From Scilla litardierei (lineage: Eukaryota; Streptophyta; Magnoliopsida; Asparagales; Asparagaceae): 64,000 nt of DNA. Each line of letters opens with the position of its first letter. Positions within the stretch are counted from its first letter, which is position 1. The notes below the pieces were generated by a model. It was not told where the DNA came from and did no database searches. It saw only the letters and a program-made list of their open reading frames with translations. This document shows, piece by piece, positions 34,991 to 45,562 of the stretch. The stretch is from NCBI GenBank assembly GCA_030789695.1, contig CM061132.1, positions 29,297,858-29,361,857 on the forward strand, in the 5' to 3' direction. A program made the translations under genes and the position numbers.

Positions 34991-35912
34991 TCATTGATTT
35001 CTTGAGTCATTAATTAGGGATTTCGTTTTGATGAATATCCATCGAAACTTGGTAAGTTTCTTTTATTGATTTTTGAGAGTAATGGGCATCCTCATATAGA
35101 GTATTCAGGTCTGTAAAACCTGAATCTCAAGTAGACGTCCAAAAAATAGTTTTCAATTGGACTATTATTAGGGTTAACTATTTTTGAAAGCATACGTCTA
35201 CAACTATATTTGAAAAATACTCACTAAGAATTATGTTATGTCACCATATTAAATTTGTTTTCAAAGTCTATTTGTCCTTGAGGAGTAGCTAATATACAAT
35301 AGGTAGATCGACCTTTGTCATGTAGACTAACTTTGTATATATTTTTCTATGGCAATGACCATTTATAATGCAAGAGCATTATGGGTCTTATCAGAACTGC
35401 TGGGTCTGATCTTGGTTTGCCATAGCTAATTCCACGTCGAGGATATCATATCTTCCCTTTCTATTTTAATATCAGGACTAAGTTGGTCCTGGACTTCCTC
35501 TGTTTTCAGTATTCAGTATTGTTATTTATAAGGAAGAATGAATAGTAATCTCTTTAAGGAGATATATACAAGGGAAAGAGCTTGTTTCTTTACTTCCACT
35601 TTACAAATTTATGCGGGACTTTTTTAAGTCCATTTGAATGATCACGTACGATCTTCATGCCATTATATTCTTGAGTCATTCAGGTTTTATGTGGATAAAG
35701 AAACATGCTAAATGGAAATAAATACGTGGGTGCGAATTTCATAATGTATTTCTCACTTATATATTAAGTCACGACTTCAGGCGTGAACATATATGCAATG
35801 CTAGATTCAAGAATCTTTCCTTGTAAAGTGAGATTGCTCTAAAAGAGTTTTAGCGGTGTTATGGCACACTTCTGGTGTCCGTATCGGTCTATCTAGACCA
35901 TAGATCTGTGAG
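34991..35912 (-). other. Copia-B interior without recognisable coding content
   Basis: This AT-rich stretch has no ORF over 60 codons on the element strand and no clear gag or protease match. It presumably represents eroded protease/gag or replacement sequence. Confidence 0.5.
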
Positions 35913-35917
35913 ATCTA
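35913..35917. repeat. Target-site duplication ATCTA of SIRE element, left
   Basis: ATCTA at 35913-35917 matches ATCTA at 48262-48266. Confidence 0.95.
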
Positions 35918-36339
35918 TGTTGAATATTGGACTCCCCGGATTTGGTTTTGGATGATGAGCAAACATAAATAATTCATGAACTAACAATTTGTAAGCGCAG
36001 TATTGGAGATCGTCGCCAATTCCACGAGAATATTCAAAGCGACATCTCAACACTTCCAAAAGCTCGTATTCAAGCCTAAAGCTTCGTTGAAGCTCATGCA
36101 ACGCTTTGGAAGTAATGAAGATTCAATCGAAGCTCTCAAAGACCGTTTATTAAGGTTTTATTTATAGTCTTTTAGTTTCGATTGATAGAATGTTAAGCCT
36201 TGAGTATATCTTACGTTTCTATCTTCATTTCGCTCATTTCGTAGCTCTAGGATTCTTGCACTAGTTCACTATATCTTCCTCGAAGCGTCGCGCTTCGATT
36301 CGGACTTTGTTGTGCATGTTAGTTGGTACAAGAACAAGT

Positions 36340-36860
36340 ACTGACCGACTAGATCACAATCTAGTCGGTCGTCCACTGTTCTTGGACCGACTAGTTTCAG
36401 TCAGTTAAATCTTTGTTCTTTACTGTTTACAGTTAGTCGGTCTACGTTGACTCACCGACCGACTAGTTTGTGAACTAGTCGGTCAGTGATGCTTCTTTGA
36501 CCGACTAGTTGTGATTTACTGTACATGCCAAATTTCTCCTAAGCTACTGTTTACCGTTAGTCTGTCTAAGAACGTTTGATGACCGACTAGTTGACAATCT
36601 AGTCGGTCAACTTTTGTTCTTGGACCGACTAAGTCAACTTGCCTTCAGACTATGTTGTTTTGCCTCTTAGTCGGTCTACGTTCATTGACTGACCGACTAG
36701 TTGTGAAACTAGTCGGTCAGACAGTGTTCTTGGACCGACTAGTTTTCTAGGTCTGAAATTCTATCTCTTCTCAGATCTGCTCTTAGTCGGTCCATGCTTT
36801 GTGACTGACCGACTAGTTGATGAACTAGTCGGTCAGTGAATATTCTTTGACCGACTAATT
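36340..36860. repeat. GACCGACTAGT/ACTAGTCGGTC palindrome array
   Basis: About five higher-order units of roughly 112 bp are present. Each unit has TTAGTCGGTC, then a GACCGACTAGT-spacer-ACTAGTCGGTC hairpin, then a lone GACCGACTA. The motif count is near 19. The same array is repeated in the 3' LTR and in the post-pol spacer. Confidence 0.92.
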
Positions 36861-36908
36861 CACTCAGATTTCTTTCCGTTGGAGATTGACCTAACTTATG
36901 TTTTTGGG

Positions 36909-36925
36909 TTCCTATAAATACGAAC
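36909..36925 (+). promoter_or_regulatory. Putative TATA box of SIRE LTR
   Basis: CCTATAAATACG lies just downstream of the palindrome array. The 3' LTR reads CATATAAATACG. Confidence 0.5.
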
Positions 36926-37660
36926 CTAGGTCATTTCTATCTTCAATAGAGCTGCCATTAAGAGATTCATTGAGCCCTAAAGAGATAGCCATTCTCCCTC
37001 AAATCTAAAGCTCTCTTCCTCACAAGAAAGCCATTCTCTCTCATTTCTAGATCTAGAGAGAAGCTTGTTCTTGGTGAGCTCTTCAAGCTATTGCTTGATC
37101 CAAGTCTCCAACTCTTCCCTAGGCACCCATTGCTGCTCATTTCCTTGGTGCTAGGGCTTGGTGACTTCATCTTCCTCAAATCCTTCATTCCACCTATTGG
37201 GTAAGAAAAACTCAAGGTATAGGATTTTGTGGTAAGAGTATTTATTTCATTTAAACTCTTTATATTGCTTATTGGCTCTCTCGGTTGTGAGAGAAGTTTG
37301 TGATCCCGGGTTGTGGGATTCACTTTGCCATTGCATGTATGATTTGATCTTGTGAAGGTTTTTCACAAGATATTCATAGTGGAAATCTTGAGTTAGGGTT
37401 TCTAACTCAAGTATCCGGAGGGGATCCGGGTGGTTGGGACGTAGGATCACCGGGAACAAGTCGGGGAGACTTGGGTGGATCCGAACCCATTAACATCGTT
37501 TGTTAGCTTTGTTTATTTCATTGTTGTCAATCAATTTAAGCTTCCGCAAATTGATTTGGTGGTTGTTTGCAATTTAATTTGGAATTATACGCCTTATTAT
37601 TTTAAAGTACTATTCACCCCCCCTCTAGTACTTGTGCAGTAGCTGGTAGGGCATTACATT

Positions 37661-37673
37661 TGGTATCAGAGCC
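37661..37673 (+). other. Primer-binding site (initiator-Met tRNA) of SIRE element
   Basis: TGGTATCAGAGCC, two bases after the LTR, is the exact complement of the plant initiator-Met tRNA 3' end. Confidence 0.95.
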
Positions 37674-37685
37674 AGATTCTCAGCT

Positions 37686-39926
37686 ATGTCTGCCAACGAC
37701 AACAAGACCGTGCGTCCACCTTCCAACTATGACACCTTCAGGAACCGTGAAGGAGCATCTTCCGTGATGGAAGGACATTCCTCTACGAGGCCTCCATTCT
37801 TCAACGGTACCAACTACGGGTACTGGAAGTGTCGGATGGAAACCTTCCTCCGAAGTGCATCTTTATGGAGAACTACAATGAAGGAGTATATTGAACCCGA
37901 AGAAGAAGATTTTGAGAAATGGACTACCGCGGAGGTCGCCGCGGAGGTAAGCAATGCCAAGGCAATGAACGCCTTGCAATGTGCATTGGAGCCCGAGGAT
38001 TTCAATAAGATATGCACATGTAAGAGTGCATATCAAATTTGGAACTCCCTCCTCATTCTACACGAAGGGACGAGTAGGGTAAGAGACTCTAAACTCGTAG
38101 TCGTAACCAAAGATTACGAAATGTTTCATATGCAACAGGGCGAGAAGATGAAAGAATATTACGCTCGTTTCGTTGATATAATAAACGAGTTAGAGGCCCT
38201 CGGCAAGATCTACACTCAAAAGGAGAAGTGCTTAAAGCTTATTGAAGGACTTCCCTCTTCTTGGGAAAAACGTACCTTCGCCATCGAGGAAGGTAACGAC
38301 ATGGACAAATATACCGTAGTTCAACTAATGGGTACTTTGATGTCATATGAGGTACGCAAAGATAGCAAGGTGAAGCTACAAGAAAAGATGAAGTCATATT
38401 TGAACCTAGATGCGCCTAAGAAAAAGGCGATTGCATTCAAGGCGGCTTCATCCACCTCTACCGATGATGAGAACTCGGAAGAAGAAATGGACATGGAATC
38501 CATTGCACTCATGGCAAAGAAGTTCAATCGCTTCTTCCGAAAGGGTAACTTCAAACACAAATCTAAGTTTACATCTACTAACGCCTCTCCACCTTTGTGC
38601 TTTAAATGCAATAAGCCAGGACACATCAAAGCGGATTGTCCTCAAAACAAGCAAAAGGAGAAGTGGAAGGCGCCAAAGTATGACAAGTCCAAGAAGTACA
38701 CGAAAGGAAACAAGAAGGGACTTGTCGGAGCTACCTTCACCGACTCCGAGGATTCCTCAAGCGGAGAGTCGGACGATGAGCACATGGAGCAAGCACACAT
38801 GTGTTTCATGGCAAGAGAGGAGCACGATCAAGGATCCTCCTCTTCCGATGATAGTGATGAAGAAAGCGATGAGGTAACGATGGATGATCTTAGGGATGCT
38901 AACACTCAACTTTGGTCAAAATATACTAAGTTAGTAAATAGATATACTAAGGTAAAAGATGACCTAGCTAGCATTCAAACATCGCCTAAGACTATCATCA
39001 CCAACAACGACACCGTTGTTGAAGAGTTAAGAAAAGAGATAGTAAATCTCAAATCTAAACTTGAACATGTTAGCATTGAGGATGCGGAAGAACATGAGAT
39101 AGCGGATTTAACTTCTCAAAACTCGACTTTGAGTATTGAGAACGAGAATCTTAAATCTCGTGTTTATGTGCTCACTTCGCAAATATCCACTTTGGATACT
39201 TCCTTGCGTTCTCTCAAAGAGAAATATGAGGACACATTGGGCCGAATCAACAAATTCAACAAGGGTAAAGGCCATTTGGATAATATCCTAAAAGATTTAC
39301 TTCCGGCCAAGCACCACATTGGCTTGGGGTATATGATGGGAAATTCTTCCAAGTCGGTCACTACCTTTGTTAGGCCAACTTCCGAAGCCTCAACGAGTGG
39401 GAGCAAACACTCTATTGGTAGTTCATCTACCAATGGTGCTTCCACCTCGTCCACACCCTCTTTCGGAAAGAAACCCACATTGGGTGGACCTCCAAAGAAG
39501 GGGCATGCTTATATGTACACCAATTCCATGCCACGTAGGAACACACGTCCTACTCCACCATCTCACACTTATGATGATTTTTATGCAACACATTCTCGGG
39601 CACGTGCACACCAAGTGAGACACCCTCACGCACGTGTTCCCACACATGCATATGTACACCCACCTCATCATATGAATAATTCTCGTCGTGCACCATTCCA
39701 TCATGTCCCGTATGCCTATCCACAACATGCATCACGTAGAAATCAACGTCGCATGCATGCACCCAATAGGATGATGGCTCCCAAAGTTTTCACGATTTGG
39801 AGCCCAAAGGACACAAGCATGGACGAAAAACAAATATATATGAATGCTTATTTTTCGGATGTTGTGCATAGTAAGAATTATGTGGGGAAGTCTAAGTCCA
39901 CTTGGACTTGGCTTCCAAAGGTCTAA
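37686..39926 (+). CDS. gag: SIRE-type Gag with coiled-coil extension
   Basis: This is a 746-residue particle protein. Residues about 34-230 form the Copia Gag domain (RPPFFNGTNYGYWKCRMETF, then LKLIEGLPSSW). An acidic linker precedes the zinc knuckle CFKCNKPGHIKADC (CX2CX4HX4C, about 305-318). Acidic Ser/Asp/Glu stretches follow (about 355-405), then a long heptad-like coiled coil (about 440-530: VEELRKEIVNLKSKLEHV, LTSQNSTLSIENENLKSR). The tail is Ser/Thr-, then His/Pro/Arg-rich. The length is usual for SIRE, where Gag is much longer than in other Copia. The ATG lies 12 nt after the primer site. It ends with TAA in the same frame as pol. Confidence 0.95.
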   Translation: MSANDNKTVRPPSNYDTFRNREGASSVMEGHSSTRPPFFNGTNYGYWKCRMETFLRSASLWRTTMKEYIEPEEEDFEKWTTAEVAAEVSNAKAMNALQCALEPEDFNKICTCKSAYQIWNSLLILHEGTSRVRDSKLVVVTKDYEMFHMQQGEKMKEYYARFVDIINELEALGKIYTQKEKCLKLIEGLPSSWEKRTFAIEEGNDMDKYTVVQLMGTLMSYEVRKDSKVKLQEKMKSYLNLDAPKKKAIAFKAASSTSTDDENSEEEMDMESIALMAKKFNRFFRKGNFKHKSKFTSTNASPPLCFKCNKPGHIKADCPQNKQKEKWKAPKYDKSKKYTKGNKKGLVGATFTDSEDSSSGESDDEHMEQAHMCFMAREEHDQGSSSSDDSDEESDEVTMDDLRDANTQLWSKYTKLVNRYTKVKDDLASIQTSPKTIITNNDTVVEELRKEIVNLKSKLEHVSIEDAEEHEIADLTSQNSTLSIENENLKSRVYVLTSQISTLDTSLRSLKEKYEDTLGRINKFNKGKGHLDNILKDLLPAKHHIGLGYMMGNSSKSVTTFVRPTSEASTSGSKHSIGSSSTNGASTSSTPSFGKKPTLGGPPKKGHAYMYTNSMPRRNTRPTPPSHTYDDFYATHSRARAHQVRHPHARVPTHAYVHPPHHMNNSRRAPFHHVPYAYPQHASRRNQRRMHAPNRMMAPKVFTIWSPKDTSMDEKQIYMNAYFSDVVHSKNYVGKSKSTWTWLPKV

Positions 39927-39980
39927 TCCCTTGGACCCAATGACCTTGGGTACCATGATATGAAACTTATCTATCTTTAG
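39921..39980 (+). other. Gag-Pol junction with two in-frame stops; possible 60-nt mini-intron
   Basis: Gag ends at TAA (39924-39926) and a second in-frame TAG lies at 39978-39980. The 60 nt begin AAG|GTCTAA and end ATCTTTAG|GTAC. They are bounded by GT and AG, preceded by a CTTAT branch-like motif, and are a multiple of three. Removing them would place gag and pol in one frame. Two stops make simple readthrough less likely. Confidence 0.5.
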
Positions 39981-42900
39981 GTACTCAAGGAAAAGAAAAA
40001 GAAAAGGAGCAACAAATTTAAATTTAGCTCCAAAGGGAATTGGATACTCGATAGCGGGTGCTCCAAACACATGACGGGTGACGCTCGATTGCTCTCCGGA
40101 GTGGTTCCCATTGTGAATGGAAACCGCGTCGTATTTGGAGGCAACGAGAGCGGAACCATCATAGGTGTTGGTAATGTCGGTAACCCTTCTAAACCATTAA
40201 TTAGTGATGTGTATCTTGTTAGTGGTTTAAATCATAATCTTATTTCAATAAGTCAACTTTGTGACAAAGGTTACAAAGTTAGCTTTGCGAAAGGATTGTG
40301 TCATATTTTAAGAAAGGATAATGAAAAATTATTATTTTCCGGAACTCGTCGTAAAGACATTTATATTTTGGATCTTCCTAAGTCATATGAACAATGTCTC
40401 GTTGCCAACACAAGTGAACAACACTTATGGCATCGACGCTTTGGACATGTGAACTTTGGAACACTATATAAGCTTTCAAAATTGAATTCTATTAAAGGTT
40501 TTCCGAAGCTTGTTTTTGAAAAGAAAAGTTTTTGTGATTGTTGTCAACGCGGCAAGCTTCCTAAATCTTCATTTAAACCTAAGAAAAGCATCTCTACAAA
40601 ACGGCCACTAGAGCTATTACATCTAGATTTATTTGGGCCAACTAGAGTAGCTTCCTTAGGAAATGCAAGGTATGGACTTGTCATCGTAGATGACTATTCA
40701 AGATTTACTTGGGTATTTTTCTTGTGCAATAAAAATGAAGCTTTTGAAAACTTCACAATTTTTGTTAAGAAAGTACAAAATCTCTTAGGAAACACCATTG
40801 TCACTATTCGTAGTGATCATGGAGGTGAATTTGAGAATGAGTCTTTTGAGACATTTTGTGATGAAGTTGGTATTACTCACACCTTCTCTTTCCCTCGTGC
40901 ACCGCCTCAAAATGGTGTAGTTGAGAGAAAGAATAGGACGCTAGTGGAGTGTGCTCGCACTATGCTTGATGATAGCCAACTTGGCCATCAATTTTGGGCG
41001 GAAGCGGTACACACCGCTTGCTATGTGTTTAATAGAATACTTTTGAGGCCCGGCACTAAACAAACTTGTTATGAATTGTTGTTTGGTAGGTTGCCTCAAG
41101 TTAAACATTTTCGTGTTTTTGGTTCGAAATGTTTTATTAAGAACACATATGGTAGTTTGGACAAATTCGATCCGAGATCCGATGAGGGGATTTTTGTGGG
41201 ATATTCTTCGCGTAGCAAAGCCTACCAGATATTCAACAAACGAACCTCGACGATCGAGGAGTCGCTTCATGTCTCATTTAATGAAGGATTTGTTCCAACT
41301 AGAAGTTCAAATGATAATGATTCTATGGATGTTTTATGTGATTCATTTGATAATTCTAAGTCTATTGATTCTATTGAGACTAACCCGACTAATGAAGTTG
41401 TTGAGAATGTTCCAAGTGATCAAGGTATTCCCAAGCGACTTCATGTCATTCGCGACCATCCCCATGAGCAAGTAATTGGCAATATTCAAGATAGTGTCAA
41501 GACAAGATCACAAGTTCACCACTTCGCCAATTGTGCCTTTGCCTCATCAATAGAGCCAAAGAATATAGTTGAAGCATGCGAAGATAGTGCTTGGATACTT
41601 GCCATGGAGGAGGAGCTCATTCAATTCGAGAGGAATGAAGTGTGGGAGCTTGTTCCATTGCCTTCGAAGAACCACACCGTCATAGGGACAAAGTGGATTT
41701 TCAAGAACAAAACCGACGAAAACCAAGTCGTCGTCCGGAACAAAGCTCGGTTAGTAGCTCAAGGCTATCGACAAGAGGAAGGTATTGATTTCGAAGAATC
41801 CTTCGCTCCGGTAGCTAGATTAGAATCAATTAGATTACTTTTGTCTTTTGCATGCCATAAGAATTTTAAATTATTTCAAATGGATGTTAAAAGTGCTTTT
41901 TTAAACGGAGATGTCGTTGAGGAAGTTTACGTTTCTCAACCTCCGGGCTTCATAAATGAAAAATTTCCAAATCACGTTTTTAAACTAAAGAAAGCTCTTT
42001 ATGGTTTGAGACAAGCTCCTCGAGCTTGGTATGATCGCCTAAAGAATTTTCTTTTGGATTTGAATTTTAAAATGGGCGAAGCCGATTCAACTCTTTTTGT
42101 TAAGCATGCGAATAATGATATTTTATTAGTACAAATTTATGTTGATGATATCATTTTCGGTGCTACTAACTTCACTCTTTGCGAAGAGTTTTCTAATGTT
42201 ATGAAGGAACAATTTGAGATGAGCCACATGGGCGAACTCAAATATTTCTTAGGACTCCAAATTCGCCAAATGAACGATGCAATCTTCATCCACCAAACGA
42301 AGTACACGGTGGAGTTGCTAAAGCGATTTGGAATGGAGAATACCTCCGGGAAAAAGACTCCAATGAGCACGACTACGCATCTTGACAAGGATACGGGCGG
42401 TAAGGATGTAGACATTCGTTTATATCGAGGTATGATTGGTAGTTTGCTTTATCTTACCGCAAGTAGGCCCGATATTATGTTTGCCGTATGTATATGTGCT
42501 CGTTATCAGTCTCAACCTAAGGAGTCTCACTTAGTAGCGGTAAAGCGTATTTTTCGCTATCTAAGTTACACTTTAGATTTTGGATTACTTTATCCGAGAT
42601 CTAGCACATATGAGTTAATCTCATATAGTGATGCCGATTATGCGGGATGTAAATCCGACAGGAAAAGTACTAGTGGCACTTGCCATTTTATAGGAAATTC
42701 TCTTGTCTCTTGGTTTTCCAAGAAGCAAAATTCCGTATCACTTTCAACCACCGAGGCGGAATATATTGCCGCCGGTGCCGCGTGTGCTCAAGTTCTTTGG
42801 ATGAGACACACACTTAAAGACTTTGGTATAAATTGTGATACTTGCCCTATCATGGTTGACAACCAAAGTGCAATATGTCTTTCCAAGAACCCGGTACATC

Positions 42901-43088
42901 ATTCCCGTTCGAAACACATAGATGTCCGCCACCACTTTTTAGATGACCATGTTGCTAAAAAGGACATCATTCTAGTGTACGTTGAAACCCAAAAGCAAAT
43001 CGCCGATATTTTCACGAAACCCCTAAAGGAGGACTCCTTTGTGCGGTTGCGTCGAGAATTGGGGATTATGGGTGAATCCGAAATATAG
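39981..43088 (+). CDS. pol: SIRE-type Pol: protease, integrase, reverse transcriptase, RNase H
   Basis: The frame is open from just after TAG 39980. The first ATG (40071) falls inside the protease motif, so Pol must be made as a Gag fusion. Domains (numbered from 40071): protease [12 protein letters not shown] just before and at 1-4; pre-integrase WHRRFGH about 120 and CDCCQRGK about 155; integrase LDLFGPTR about 188, IRSDHGGEF about 245, [14 protein letters not shown] about 280; [16 protein letters not shown] about 557, [13 protein letters not shown] about 603, YVDDIIFG about 689; RNase [11 protein letters not shown] about 853, [10 protein letters not shown] about 888, [11 protein letters not shown] about 944. 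All catalytic blocks look intact and no stop occurs over 1036 codons. The order integrase before RT defines Copia. Confidence 0.96.
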   Translation, partial: VLKEKKKKRSNKFKFSSKGNWILDSGCSKHMTGDARLLSGVVPIVNGNRVVFGGNESGTIIGVGNVGNPSKPLISDVYLVSGLNHNLISISQLCDKGYKVSFAKGLCHILRKDNEKLLFSGTRRKDIYILDLPKSYEQCLVANTSEQHLWHRRFGHVNFGTLYKLSKLNSIKGFPKLVFEKKSFCDCCQRGKLPKSSFKPKKSISTKRPLELLHLDLFGPTRVASLGNARYGLVIVDDYSRFTWVFFLCNKNEAFENFTIFVKKVQNLLGNTIVTIRSDHGGEFENESFETFCDEVGITHTFSFPRAPPQNGVVERKNRTLVECARTMLDDSQLGHQFWAEAVHTACYVFNRILLRPGTKQTCYELLFGRLPQVKHFRVFGSKCFIKNTYGSLDKFDPRSDEGIFVGYSSRSKAYQIFNKRTSTIEESLHVSFNEGFVPTRSSNDNDSMDVLCDSFDNSKSIDSIETNPTNEVVENVPSDQGIPKRLHVIRDHPHEQVIGNIQDSVKTRSQVHHFANCAFASSIEPKNIVEACEDSAWILAMEEELIQFERNEVWELVPLPSKNHTVIGTKWIFKNKTDENQVVVRNKARLVAQGYRQEEGIDFEESFAPVARLESIRLLLSFACHKNFKLFQMDVKSAFLNGDVVEEVYVSQPPGFINEKFPNHVFKLKKALYGLRQAPRAWYDRLKNFLLDLNFKMGEADSTLFVKHANNDILLVQIYVDDIIFGATNFTLCEEFSNVMKEQFEMSHMGELKYFLGLQIRQMNDAIFIHQTKYTVELLKRFGMENTSGKKTPMSTTTHLDKDTGGKDVDIRLYRGMIGSLLYLTASRPDIMFAVCICARYQSQPKESHLVAVKRIFRYLSYTLDFGLLYPRSSTYELISYSDADYAGCKSDRKSTSGTCHFIGNSLVSWFSKKQNSVSLSTTEAEYIAAGAACAQVLWMRHTLKDFGINCDTCPIMVDNQSAICLSKNPVHHSRSKHIDVRHHFLDDHVAKKDIILVYVETQKQIADIFTKPLKEDSFVRLRRELGIMGESEI

Positions 43089-43860
43089 GATTCATGTTTC
43101 ATTCAATAATTTTGCATGCTATTATTCTTGACAATATCTCATTCATGCTAGAATTATTGGATTTTTCGAGAATTTTAAGTGTTATCTTAATTTTTCGTTC
43201 GATTTGTGCGTAATCGTCAAATTTCTGTTTTTCGATGTTTAATGGGGTAGTTTAGATGTCTATTGAGAGTTTTGAGATTTTTCGTCCAAGCGTATTATGG
43301 AGAGAACTTAATTTTCAAGTTTTTGACTCTTTAGTCGGTTCATGTTCAGTGACCGACCGACTAGATTGAGATCTAGTCGGTCAGTAATCGAACGCAGACC
43401 GACTAAATCTTGTCAGTCTTCTTGGATTCAGCCACTGTTTGCACCTAGTCGGTTCAAGCTCATTTACCGACCGACTAGTTTGTGAACTAGTCGGTCAGTG
43501 CTTGAACTGTGACCGACTAGTTGTGCCAGGGGCTGTTTGGTCATTTGGGAAATCGACCGACTTAAACTCAGTTTAGTCGATCGATTTCCATTCTAATCGA
43601 TCGAAAACTCAGTTCACTCCGCTCAAAACCCCGACCCTTCCCCTTCCGATCGACTTCCGGCCTCTTTCCGATCATCTCCGCCGTCGCCGGCCGTCGTTCT
43701 TCCTCCTAGGGTAAACCTACCTCCTCCCTCTCCTATCTAGGGTTTCGTTTTCAGCTCTAGGGTTAGGTTTCTCTGCCTAGGGTTCTAAATTTCTTCCTCT
43801 AGGGTTTCGGATTTCTAGGGTTGTGCTAGGATTCGTTGATTTGATCTCGTGTCTTGCTTC
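43089..43860 (+). promoter_or_regulatory. Post-pol spacer with palindrome array and telobox-rich leader
   Basis: Positions 43330-43540 repeat the LTR-type array (TTTAGTCGGTTC, GACCGACTAG-spacer-CTAGTCGGTC). A second cluster with TAGTCGATCGATT is at 43555-43600. From about 43708 to 43830 the telobox-like core CTAGGGTTT or close variants occurs six to seven times in a CT-rich tract. In plants AAACCCTA boxes are typical of 5' untranslated/promoter regions of housekeeping genes. Together these suggest an internal promoter or leader for the downstream ORF. Confidence 0.6.
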
Positions 43861-43864
43861 GACT

Positions 43865-45562
43865 ATGGCAAGAACACGCATTCCGATCCCTTCCTCTAAC
43901 CCCTCTCCGATGACCGTTGATCCAACCTCTTCGGATCCCGAGCATCCAACCCCTACGAAGCGTAGAGCCAAGACCACCCATCCTTCGTCGTCTTCGCCTC
44001 CTCTCAAGAAGAAGAGGACGACAACCGCTAAACCTAAAGGTCAACCCAAACCCAAGCCCAAACCTAAGCCAAAGGCCAAATCTCTTGTCTCTCCTTCTTC
44101 GTTCCATACTCCTACCGATTCCGATACGGAGTATAATCCCGAGACCGAGACTCATAGGGAACCCTCTCCTCCTATTCATCCCGAGTCTAGCACCCACCCT
44201 CGTTCGTCTTCTCGAAAGCCTAAGGGAAAGGCTCCGATGCCGGTGGGCGGTGTCGATATTTCCTTATGTCGCGATGACCCTTTGTGTCTTGCGGCATATA
44301 ACCGTATCGAACATTGTCCGCTGCTTCTGGAGCATTTCGTCCAGTTCAGCGACTTCATAGGGCTAGCTGATCTTCTGTCGTCGTCGGGTCTTCTCGATTA
44401 CCTTCGATTTTACCCGAAGGCGAATCCTCGCCCCTATCCTAGATTAGTGAAGCTTTTCTATGCCAATAGGATCCGGGGTCAGTTCTATCAGACCCACTCT
44501 ATTGAGACGACCGTTTTGGGGACTCCTATAGTCCTCACTGCGGAAATCTTAGGAGAGATTCTGGGTATCTCTTCGTCTGGCCTTCTTCCTTCTGATATCT
44601 CGGTAGATGATATTTCCTCTCTTGACCAGACCATCCTATCAGAGATTTTCCATCAGATTCCTCCTGCTATGATTGGCGTGCCCTCTAAATCTTTTAAGCC
44701 AAATGCTTGGGTCCTAAATTTGATTCTGAAGTCGTGCTTGCTTCCCAAGTACGGCTCCTCATCTTTGCCATCCCAGCCATTTTTGAAGCTTATCTATGCG
44801 ATCTTCATGGGGAGCTCGATTAATTGGGCTCGAATTATACTCGACAAGATTGATTCTTTCGAGTGTATTCGAAAGTCCAATAAATCGGCTCATATTCCTT
44901 TTCCTTGCATGTTGACCCGCGTGTTTTGTCACTTTCGTGTCACATTGCCTCGTGACGATGAGCGTCCCCTCGGTCCTCCGCTGAATGCGACGGCCGTCAA
45001 GAAATCTCTTGCGGCGCTTCGTCACGTTCAGAGGACGACTCCTTCAGCGTCTGTCCCTGCCTCTGCCACTGCCTCTGCTTCTCCCGTTGCCACCCTTGAT
45101 GACGTCGTCCGGATACTTCTTCGTCACGAGTCCCGCTTGGCTCGTACCGAGGAGGTGGTCTGCCGTTTGGCACGTCAGATGGGTGTTGAGCTTCCTCCTT
45201 CCGTGTCTGAGGGAGAGGAGATGGATGAGATGGATGAGGAGGACGTTGTGGAGATCTGTCGTGCTTCGACTCGTGCCCCCAAGGGCACTTCTGCTGCTGC
45301 TGGTACTTCCACTTCTGCTCCTGGAGTTGCCACCTCTTCCGGTGTTCCAGAGCCATCTGCTGCTGATCCAGTTTCCGAGCCTGCTCTTGTATCTGCTGCT
45401 GCTGCTTCTGTCGAGACTCATGCTGCTGTTGAGCCTGTTGCTGAGATCTCGACTCCAGCCCCGTCGATTCCATCTGTTGAGACGCCTCTACTCCCTGCAG
45501 ATCCTGAGTCCACTCCGTCGACTGGACCCACGGACGCTGCAGATCCTGCCTCCTCCTCGTGA
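43865..45562 (+). CDS. SIRE third ORF (env-position protein of unknown function)
   Basis: This is a 565-residue reading from ATG 43865 (MARTRIPIPSS); the frame opens with an upstream ATG at 43823. Residues 1-135 are Pro/Ser/Lys-rich with PKPKPKPKPK and KKKRT, which could be nuclear-localisation-like. Residues about 140-390 look globular (FVQFSDFIGLADLL, LVKLFYANRIRGQF, VLTAEILGEILGI, WVLNLILKSCLLPKYG) and resemble the 'putative plant transposon protein' domain often found in plant retroelements. A short helical stretch LLRHESRLARTEEVVCRLA follows, then an Ala/Ser/Pro-rich tail. No signal peptide or convincing membrane segment is seen, so an envelope role is not supported. The frame is intact. 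Confidence 0.85.
   Translation: MARTRIPIPSSNPSPMTVDPTSSDPEHPTPTKRRAKTTHPSSSSPPLKKKRTTTAKPKGQPKPKPKPKPKAKSLVSPSSFHTPTDSDTEYNPETETHREPSPPIHPESSTHPRSSSRKPKGKAPMPVGGVDISLCRDDPLCLAAYNRIEHCPLLLEHFVQFSDFIGLADLLSSSGLLDYLRFYPKANPRPYPRLVKLFYANRIRGQFYQTHSIETTVLGTPIVLTAEILGEILGISSSGLLPSDISVDDISSLDQTILSEIFHQIPPAMIGVPSKSFKPNAWVLNLILKSCLLPKYGSSSLPSQPFLKLIYAIFMGSSINWARIILDKIDSFECIRKSNKSAHIPFPCMLTRVFCHFRVTLPRDDERPLGPPLNATAVKKSLAALRHVQRTTPSASVPASATASASPVATLDDVVRILLRHESRLARTEEVVCRLARQMGVELPPSVSEGEEMDEMDEEDVVEICRASTRAPKGTSAAAGTSTSAPGVATSSGVPEPSAADPVSEPALVSAAAASVETHAAVEPVAEISTPAPSIPSVETPLLPADPESTPSTGPTDAADPASSS

Larger units (their letters stand above)
35918..37658 (+). repeat. 5' LTR of SIRE element
   Basis: It runs TGTTGAATATTGG...GCATTACA. 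A palindromic array occupies 36340-36860. TATAAATA (about 36913-36920) lies after the array and is a plausible TATA box, so transcription would start near 36945. Confidence 0.95.

Noticed and set aside
36340..36860. CRISPR-like array
   Set aside because: Repeats are short palindromes without unique constant-length spacers, in a plant LTR.
43823..43864. Upstream ATG as start of SIRE third ORF
   Set aside because: The 14 extra residues lie in the telobox-rich leader; the ATG at 43865 gives the basic Ser/Pro-rich start expected of this ORF class. Not excluded.
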